From Rheinheimera sp. (lineage in GTDB: Bacteria > Pseudomonadota > Gammaproteobacteria > Enterobacterales > Alteromonadaceae), in contig NZ_JAIWOI010000020.1 in NCBI RefSeq assembly GCF_020217005.1, positions 1 to 10,000 on the forward strand: a DNA stretch of 10,000 nucleotides, read 5' to 3'. Positions within the stretch are counted from its first letter, which is position 1. Each line of letters begins with the position of its first letter. Positions 5,873 to 10,000 of the stretch are shown here, in pieces. The notes beneath the pieces are model-generated. The model worked only from the letters and a program-made list of their open reading frames with translations. It had not been told where the DNA came from and did no database searches. A program made the translations under genes and the position numbers.

Positions 5873-6481
5873 TTAAGATTTTTTGCCGCTGATTTGTGCA
5901 AGTGCAGCCATGCTGTGCGCGTAATCAGGTTCCTGCGCCAGAGCTGGCACTAGTTGTTGATAAGCTAAATTACCTTTGGCATCAATGATTAATACCGCAC
6001 GCGCTAATATGCCCATGTCTTTAATCAGTAAACCGTAATTGCTACCAAAATCACGCCAGACGGCATCAGACAGCACCAACAGCTGGTCAACTTTTTCCTG
6101 AGCGCAATAGCGTTTTTGTGCAAAAGGTAAATCTGTTGATATGGTCATCATCACCACATCCTTCGACACTTTACTGACTTCCTGATTAAATCTTTTGGTT
6201 TGCAAAGAACATATGCCAGTATCGACACTGGGTACTACGCTGATCAGTACAGTTTTACCTTTGAAGTCGCTTAACTTTATGGTCTTAAACTTTTCATCTA
6301 CCACCTGAAAATCGGGAGCCTGTTGCTGCAACTGTACCTGATGACCTTGCAATTCCACGGCCTTATTCCCAGCTTTTACTTCAGATAATCGGCTTGGTAA
6401 CTGCGCATTTAAGTCAACAGCCCAACTTGTAGGACTCAAGAGTAAACTAAAAAAAATGGTTTTTATCAGATTTGATGACAT
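5873..6481 (-). CDS. tpx: Thiol peroxidase Tpx with export signal
   Basis: Atypical two-Cys peroxiredoxin that reduces peroxides using thioredoxin-type donors. It has 202 residues. The active site PSVDTGICSLQTKRFN carries the peroxidatic Cys91 with the preceding Pro84 and Thr88. The resolving Cys126 is in KRYCAQEK, 35 residues on, the Tpx spacing. ILARAVLIID supplies the conserved Arg161, and EPDYAHSMAAL is the typical C-terminus. The N-terminus (MSSNLIKTIFFSLLLSPTSW, then A-V-D) reads as a Sec signal peptide cleaved near residue 21, followed by about 30 extra residues before the peroxiredoxin fold. E. coli Tpx is about 168 residues and lacks this, so this copy is probably periplasmic. The ATG at 6481 has GGGAG (6494-6490) at 8-base spacing. 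A sigma-70 promoter is visible upstream. Confidence 0.94.
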   Translation of the reverse strand: MSSNLIKTIFFSLLLSPTSWAVDLNAQLPSRLSEVKAGNKAVELQGHQVQLQQQAPDFQVVDEKFKTIKLSDFKGKTVLISVVPSVDTGICSLQTKRFNQEVSKVSKDVVMMTISTDLPFAQKRYCAQEKVDQLLVLSDAVWRDFGSNYGLLIKDMGILARAVLIIDAKGNLAYQQLVPALAQEPDYAHSMAALAQISGKKS

Positions 6482-6524
6482 TCAAATGTCTCCCAGATTG
6501 GTAATACGGCTGAAAGTGAAAAAA

Positions 6525-6552
6525 ATAGTAGGTGTTGTATATTTTTTGTCAG
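6525..6552 (-). promoter_or_regulatory. Sigma-70 type promoter of tpx
   Basis: On the minus strand, -35 CTGACA (6552-6547), a 16-base spacer, and -10 TACTAT (6530-6525), about 45 bases before the tpx ATG. The interval between tpx and the divergent receiver-CheC gene is 145 bases; no equally good promoter was found for the plus-strand gene, and no OxyR site was recognised. Confidence 0.5.
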
Positions 6553-6626
6553 ATACTACACAGGGTTAGCGAAGAGCCATCTTTCTGACTACACTGGAAA
6601 ATAACAATACGTGAAGTGAGCCGTAA

Positions 6627-7655
6627 ATGGTAGCAGCAGTTTTGATATGTGACGATTCCAATCTTGCACGTAAACAAATGGCAAGAGCTTTACCCGCTGA
6701 GTGGCAGCAAAACATTCAATTTGCAGGCCATGGTGGGGAAGCTTTAGACATTCTGCAACGTCAGTCTATCGATTTACTTTTTCTAGATTTGAATATGCCG
6801 ATACTGGATGGTTATCAGGTGCTTGCTGCTATCCAGCAACAACAGTTGCCTGTCAAAACCATAGTGGTTTCAGGCGACATTCAACCTGAAGCCCGAGAGC
6901 GAGTCTTATCTTATGGTGCTTTAGATTTTATTAAAAAGCCTGTCGATCAACAAAAACTCAATCATGTGCTGGGTTTGGTTGAGCAAAAGACGATTCAACA
7001 GCAGGAAGAAGCCAAAAGTCATCCCAAAGCTGTCGTGAAAAGCCATAGCTCATTTGTGCTATCGAACGATTTACGTGATGTATTTCAGGAGCTGAGTAAT
7101 GTGGCGATGGGCCAGGCGGGTGACCTGTTAGCTCGTCTGCTTAATGTATTTGTTAAACTGCCTATCCCTAACGTCAACGTCATCGAAGTCAGTGAACTGC
7201 ATATGGCGATAGCCTCAGTCGAGCAGAAAGAAAACACTTCCGCTATTTGTCAGGGCTTTATTGGTGGTGGTGTGGCAGGCGAGGCTTTGTTGATCCTCAA
7301 TGATTCCAGTTTTAAAGACATTGCCAGATTGATGCAATATGACGGTGAGTTAACCACTAAGGTGGAGCTGGAACTGTTGATGGATATCGCCAATATCCTG
7401 ATTGGAGCTGTGCTTAAGGGATTGGCCGAACAAATAGACATGACCTTCAGCCAGGGGCACCCTGTGGTTTTGGGTCAGCACGCCCCTGTCAGTGAACTGA
7501 TTAAAGCCAATGCCAGACGCTGGCGTCGTACTTTGGCAATAGAAATCAGTTATGGTATTGAAAACTACAATATCAGTTGCGACTTGTTGTTGCTGTTTAC
7601 TGAAGACAGCATTAAAACCCTGAATTATAAAGTTGAATTCCTGCTGGAAGATTAA
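6627..7655 (+). CDS. Response regulator: receiver domain fused to CheC-like phosphatase domain
   Basis: Cytosolic two-domain signalling protein of 342 residues. The receiver domain (about 3-120) has the acidic pair Asp9/Asp10, phospho-acceptor Asp54 in LFLDLNMP, Ser82 in VVSGD, and Lys104 in FIKKP, so it should be phosphorylatable. A Gln-rich linker (about 120-145) leads to a CheC/CheX-type domain (about 146-340). That domain has the first signature ELSNVAMGQAGDLLARLL (Glu155, Asn158) and the second region LELLMDIANILIGAVL (Asp253, Asn256). CheC proteins dephosphorylate CheY-P, so this protein could dephosphorylate a partner receiver or its own. The start ATG 6627 has GTGAG 6 bases upstream. 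The stop abuts the ATG of the diguanylate cyclase with no gap. No che genes or sensor kinase are in the window, so the kinase is unknown. Confidence 0.92.
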   Translation: MVAAVLICDDSNLARKQMARALPAEWQQNIQFAGHGGEALDILQRQSIDLLFLDLNMPILDGYQVLAAIQQQQLPVKTIVVSGDIQPEARERVLSYGALDFIKKPVDQQKLNHVLGLVEQKTIQQQEEAKSHPKAVVKSHSSFVLSNDLRDVFQELSNVAMGQAGDLLARLLNVFVKLPIPNVNVIEVSELHMAIASVEQKENTSAICQGFIGGGVAGEALLILNDSSFKDIARLMQYDGELTTKVELELLMDIANILIGAVLKGLAEQIDMTFSQGHPVVLGQHAPVSELIKANARRWRRTLAIEISYGIENYNISCDLLLLFTEDSIKTLNYKVEFLLED

Positions 7656-8621
7656 ATGTCACAAAACAACGTAGATGTATCCGAAATCCACTGGTTGATG
7701 GACATGTTCCAGACGGTTGACGTTGGTCTGGTGGTGTTATCAGCTGACTATCGTATTCAGGTGTGGAATGGTTTTATGGAAAACCATAGCGGCCTGACCC
7801 CCCGCCAGGTACGTGACAGATACCTGTTTGATTTATTCTCAGAAATTGATGAAGACTGGTTAAGGCGCAAATGCGACCCGGTAATATTATTAAAAAACCG
7901 GGCTTTTACCATCTGGGAGCAAAGACCCTATATTTTTAAATTCCGGAATTACCGTCCTATTACCGGATCTGCAGAATATATGTATCAAAACAGCACTATA
8001 TTCCCCCTGACCGATACCATGGGCAAAGTGACCCACCTTTGCCTGATTATTTATGATGTGACTGACGTTGCCGTCAGCAGGATAGAGCTCGAGTCGATGA
8101 ATGGGCACTTGCGCACCTTGTCAAAAACCGACTTCCTAACAGGTTTAAATAACAGAGGCTTCTGGGAAGAAGCGCTGATTAACGAGTATAAACGGATACA
8201 ACGTAGTGGACACCACAGCACTTTATTGATGTGTGACATTGATCACTTTAAAAGAGTCAATGATACCTTCGGCCACTCTGCAGGTGACGCGGTGATCCAG
8301 CAAGTTGCTGCGGCTGTGAAAAAGAATCTTCGCAGTACTGATGTGGCTGGTCGTTACGGCGGTGAAGAATTTGCGGTCTTGCTGCTCGATACCACAGTAG
8401 AACAAGCGATGTTTTTTGCCGAGCGTTTGCGCAAAAATGTTGAAGCTATGGTTGTTGAATATAATCAGCAAATATTACGGGTCACTGTCAGCATAGGCGT
8501 GGCGGAATACAGGGAGGATATGGCTGAGTATAGGGACTGGATAGAAGCCGCCGACAAAGCTCTGTATCAATCCAAAGCTAATGGCAGAAACCGCATCACC
8601 AAAGGTGACGGATCAGAATAG
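7656..8621 (+). CDS. PAS-GGDEF diguanylate cyclase
   Basis: Makes cyclic di-GMP from two GTP; raised c-di-GMP generally favours attachment over swimming. The 321 residues have no membrane segment. A PAS domain spans about 12-140 (FQTVDVGLVVLSADYRIQVW) with the typical linker ending IIYDVTDVAV. The GGDEF domain (about 153-317) starts TDFLTGLNNRGFW and contains CDIDHFKRVNDTFGH (metal-binding Asp194), the catalytic RYGGEEF (235-239) and VTVSIGVAEY. The inhibitory I-site RxxD is present (Arg226-Asp229), five residues before GGEEF, so product inhibition is likely. The ATG directly follows the TAA of the receiver-CheC gene with GGAAG (7646-7650) upstream, so the two are co-translated. The likely model is that the receiver-CheC protein controls this cyclase. 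The PAS ligand is unknown; no heme-binding His can be assigned. Confidence 0.95.
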   Translation: MSQNNVDVSEIHWLMDMFQTVDVGLVVLSADYRIQVWNGFMENHSGLTPRQVRDRYLFDLFSEIDEDWLRRKCDPVILLKNRAFTIWEQRPYIFKFRNYRPITGSAEYMYQNSTIFPLTDTMGKVTHLCLIIYDVTDVAVSRIELESMNGHLRTLSKTDFLTGLNNRGFWEEALINEYKRIQRSGHHSTLLMCDIDHFKRVNDTFGHSAGDAVIQQVAAAVKKNLRSTDVAGRYGGEEFAVLLLDTTVEQAMFFAERLRKNVEAMVVEYNQQILRVTVSIGVAEYREDMAEYRDWIEAADKALYQSKANGRNRITKGDGSE

Positions 8622-8708
8622 TGCGCAAAGCAGATGGCAGTTTCAGGCTTTCACATGGTTTGAATTGGTTTTGCCTGAACACTTTCTACCCTAGCCGGAT
8701 TTAAGCAC

Positions 8709-8731
8709 CTGCCCGCTATCACACCGGGCAG
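8709..8731. other. Hairpin across the 3' end of the SpoVR-family gene
   Basis: A 7-bp perfect stem CTGCCCG (8709-8715) / CGGGCAG (8725-8731) with a 9-base loop that contains the minus-strand stop codon. Neither strand has a T-run after it, so it is not a classical terminator. It may protect the 3' end or separate the convergent transcripts. A second weak stem, TTCAGGC/GCCTGAA (8642-8679), has a 24-base loop. Confidence 0.4.
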
Positions 8732-10000
8732 CTTCCCAATAGTTTTATACTGCCATCGTCATTTTGCTGCTCCAACTGCACGTTAAAACCCCAGAGCCTG
8801 TGTACATGCTTCAACACCTGCTGGAAGTTGTCTGCCAGCGGAATACGTTGATTTGGAATAAATCTTAAGGTCAGACTGCGATCCCCTGAAATATCAGCGC
8901 TATAAACCTGAATATTAGGCTCTATATTGCTTAAATTGTATTGAGCCGACAAGGTCTGTCGGATTTGTTGATAGCCTTCAGCGTTATGAATAGCAGCCAC
9001 TTCAAGTGTACTTTCTTTGTCATCGTCTGTGATGGCAAATAGGTGAAAATCCCGAATCACTTTGGGAGATAAGTACTGGCTGATAAAGCTCTCATCTTTA
9101 AAGTTCTGCATGGCAAAATGCAGAGTGTCCAGCCAATTTGAACCAGCAATATCCGGAAACCACTCTTTGTCTTCCGCTGTGGGGTGTTCACATATACGGC
9201 GCAAGTCGGTAAACATGGCAAAGCCCAAAGCGTATGGGTTAATGCCTGAGTAATACTTGCTGTGGTACTCAGGCTGAAATACCACATTGGTGTGATTGTG
9301 CAGCACTTCAAGAATAAACTTGTCGGTGACCAAATTCTCCTGATACAAATGCTGCAATATAGTGTAATGCCAGAAGGTTGCCCAACCTTCGTTCATGACC
9401 TGAGTTTGCTTCTGCGGGTAAAAATACTGCGAAATTTTCCGAACTATACGTACGACCTCACGTTGCCAGGGTTTAAGTAAGGGGGCATTTTTCTCAATGA
9501 AATACAGAATATTTTCCTGAGGTTCAGACGGAAATCGGTATTCGTGCTCTGCGGACAAATTGTGTTTATTCGGGATAGTTTTCCACAGTTGATTGACCTG
9601 AGACTGTAAATAAGCTTCACGGTCTTTCTGACGTTTTTGCTCTTCATCCATCGAAATTTTTTGAGGTCTTTTGTATCTGTCGACACCGTAATTCATCAAG
9701 GCGTGGCAAGAATCCAGCATATCTTCGACTTCGCTGATGCCATATTTTTCTTCACAATGGCTTAAATACTGTTTGGCAAACATCAGGTAATCGATGATGG
9801 AAGAAGCATCAGTCCAGCTGCGAAACAGATAGTTGTTTTTAAAGAAAGAATTATGACCATAACAGGCATGCGCCATCACCAGCGCCTGCATAGTCATGGT
9901 GTTTTCTTCCATCAGATAGGCAATACAAGGATTGGAATTAATCACAATCTCGTACGCCAGCCCCATAAAACCCCTTTTGTAGCTTTGTTCGGTTTGAATA
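8719..10000 (-). CDS. ycgB: SpoVR/YcgB family protein, 5' end outside window
   Basis: Conserved protein of unknown biochemical function. It is named for a Bacillus spore-cortex gene; in enterobacteria ycgB belongs with the PrkA-type kinase yeaG and yeaH in stationary-phase adaptation. About 427 residues are visible of a family length near 510. The ATG at 9966 is an internal Met: the frame is open to base 10000, and the residues before it (I-Q-T-E-Q-S-Y-K-R-G-F) align with the family. Conserved blocks are GLAYEIVINSNPCIAYLMEE, MAHACYGHNSFFKNNYLFRS, CHALMNYGVDRYKRPQKIS, YFYPQKQTQVMNEGWATFWH, SGINPYALGFAMF and FPDIAGSNWLDTLHFAM. The His/Glu-rich HACYGHN and NEGWATFWHY segments look like a metal site, but that is inference. 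The C-terminal RSLTLRF...VLKHVHRLWGF and EQQNDDGSIKLL match the end of YcgB, so the 3' end is intact. Confidence 0.95.
   Translation of the reverse strand, partial: IQTEQSYKRGFMGLAYEIVINSNPCIAYLMEENTMTMQALVMAHACYGHNSFFKNNYLFRSWTDASSIIDYLMFAKQYLSHCEEKYGISEVEDMLDSCHALMNYGVDRYKRPQKISMDEEQKRQKDREAYLQSQVNQLWKTIPNKHNLSAEHEYRFPSEPQENILYFIEKNAPLLKPWQREVVRIVRKISQYFYPQKQTQVMNEGWATFWHYTILQHLYQENLVTDKFILEVLHNHTNVVFQPEYHSKYYSGINPYALGFAMFTDLRRICEHPTAEDKEWFPDIAGSNWLDTLHFAMQNFKDESFISQYLSPKVIRDFHLFAITDDDKESTLEVAAIHNAEGYQQIRQTLSAQYNLSNIEPNIQVYSADISGDRSLTLRFIPNQRIPLADNFQQVLKHVHRLWGFNVQLEQQNDDGSIKLLGSCPV

Noticed and set aside
8709..8731. Bidirectional terminator between the diguanylate cyclase and SpoVR genes
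   Set aside because: The stem is good but neither strand has a T-run after it, so it is listed only as a hairpin.
9964..9966. ATG at 9966 as the start of the SpoVR-family gene
   Set aside because: The frame stays open to the window edge and the upstream residues align with YcgB; about 80 residues are off-window.

Overview
The window looks like a chromosomal segment of a free-living gammaproteobacterium of the Alteromonadales / Chromatiaceae-like group (Rheinheimera, Alishewanella or a Shewanella relative). This rests on protein resemblance, GC content in the mid-40s to 50 %, and gene content: HtpG, Adk, IbpA and SpoVR/YcgB are all close to enterobacterial and alteromonad versions. No mobile element, CRISPR array, tRNA or rRNA was seen. 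The organism assignment is inference, since no search could be run.

Layout. (1) 1-727: the 3' end of htpG and its terminator. (2) 797-2834: a tight three-gene operon with overlapping reading frames: a DoxX/HvfX-like membrane protein, an ECF sigma factor, and a DUF3379-like single-pass membrane protein that is a candidate anti-sigma factor, closed by a terminator. It sits between htpG and adk, which are adjacent in E. coli. (3) 2835-3254: a 420-base stretch with no convincing gene. It holds a perfect FNR-type site, a matching -10 hexamer, and a segment that can fold into a closed multi-helix RNA, so it may encode an undescribed anaerobically controlled small RNA or leader. (4) 3255-3942: adk and its terminator. 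(5) 4048-5180: a MAPEG-family membrane protein and, two bases later, an alpha/beta hydrolase broken by one in-frame TAG.

(6) 5094-6481, minus strand: the small heat-shock gene ibpA and, upstream of it, an exported thiol peroxidase (tpx). ibpA has a good sigma-32-type promoter just after the tpx stop, a strong hairpin at the predicted mRNA 5' end, and a Shine-Dalgarno that can pair ROSE-fashion with an upstream UUGCUC. Its intrinsic terminator lies inside the convergent hydrolase, over the codon of the hydrolase catalytic His. (7) 6627-8621: a two-gene signalling operon, a receiver-CheC fusion followed directly by a PAS-GGDEF diguanylate cyclase with an intact I-site. (8) 8719-10000, minus strand: most of a SpoVR/YcgB-family gene whose start lies outside the window.

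Stress physiology is the common theme: heat shock (HtpG, IbpA), peroxide (Tpx), envelope or metal stress through the ECF operon, possibly oxygen limitation through the FNR site, and c-di-GMP signalling. The most novel-looking items are the FNR-box/structured-RNA region at 2856-3062, the ibpA leader, and the terminator embedded in the opposing gene.
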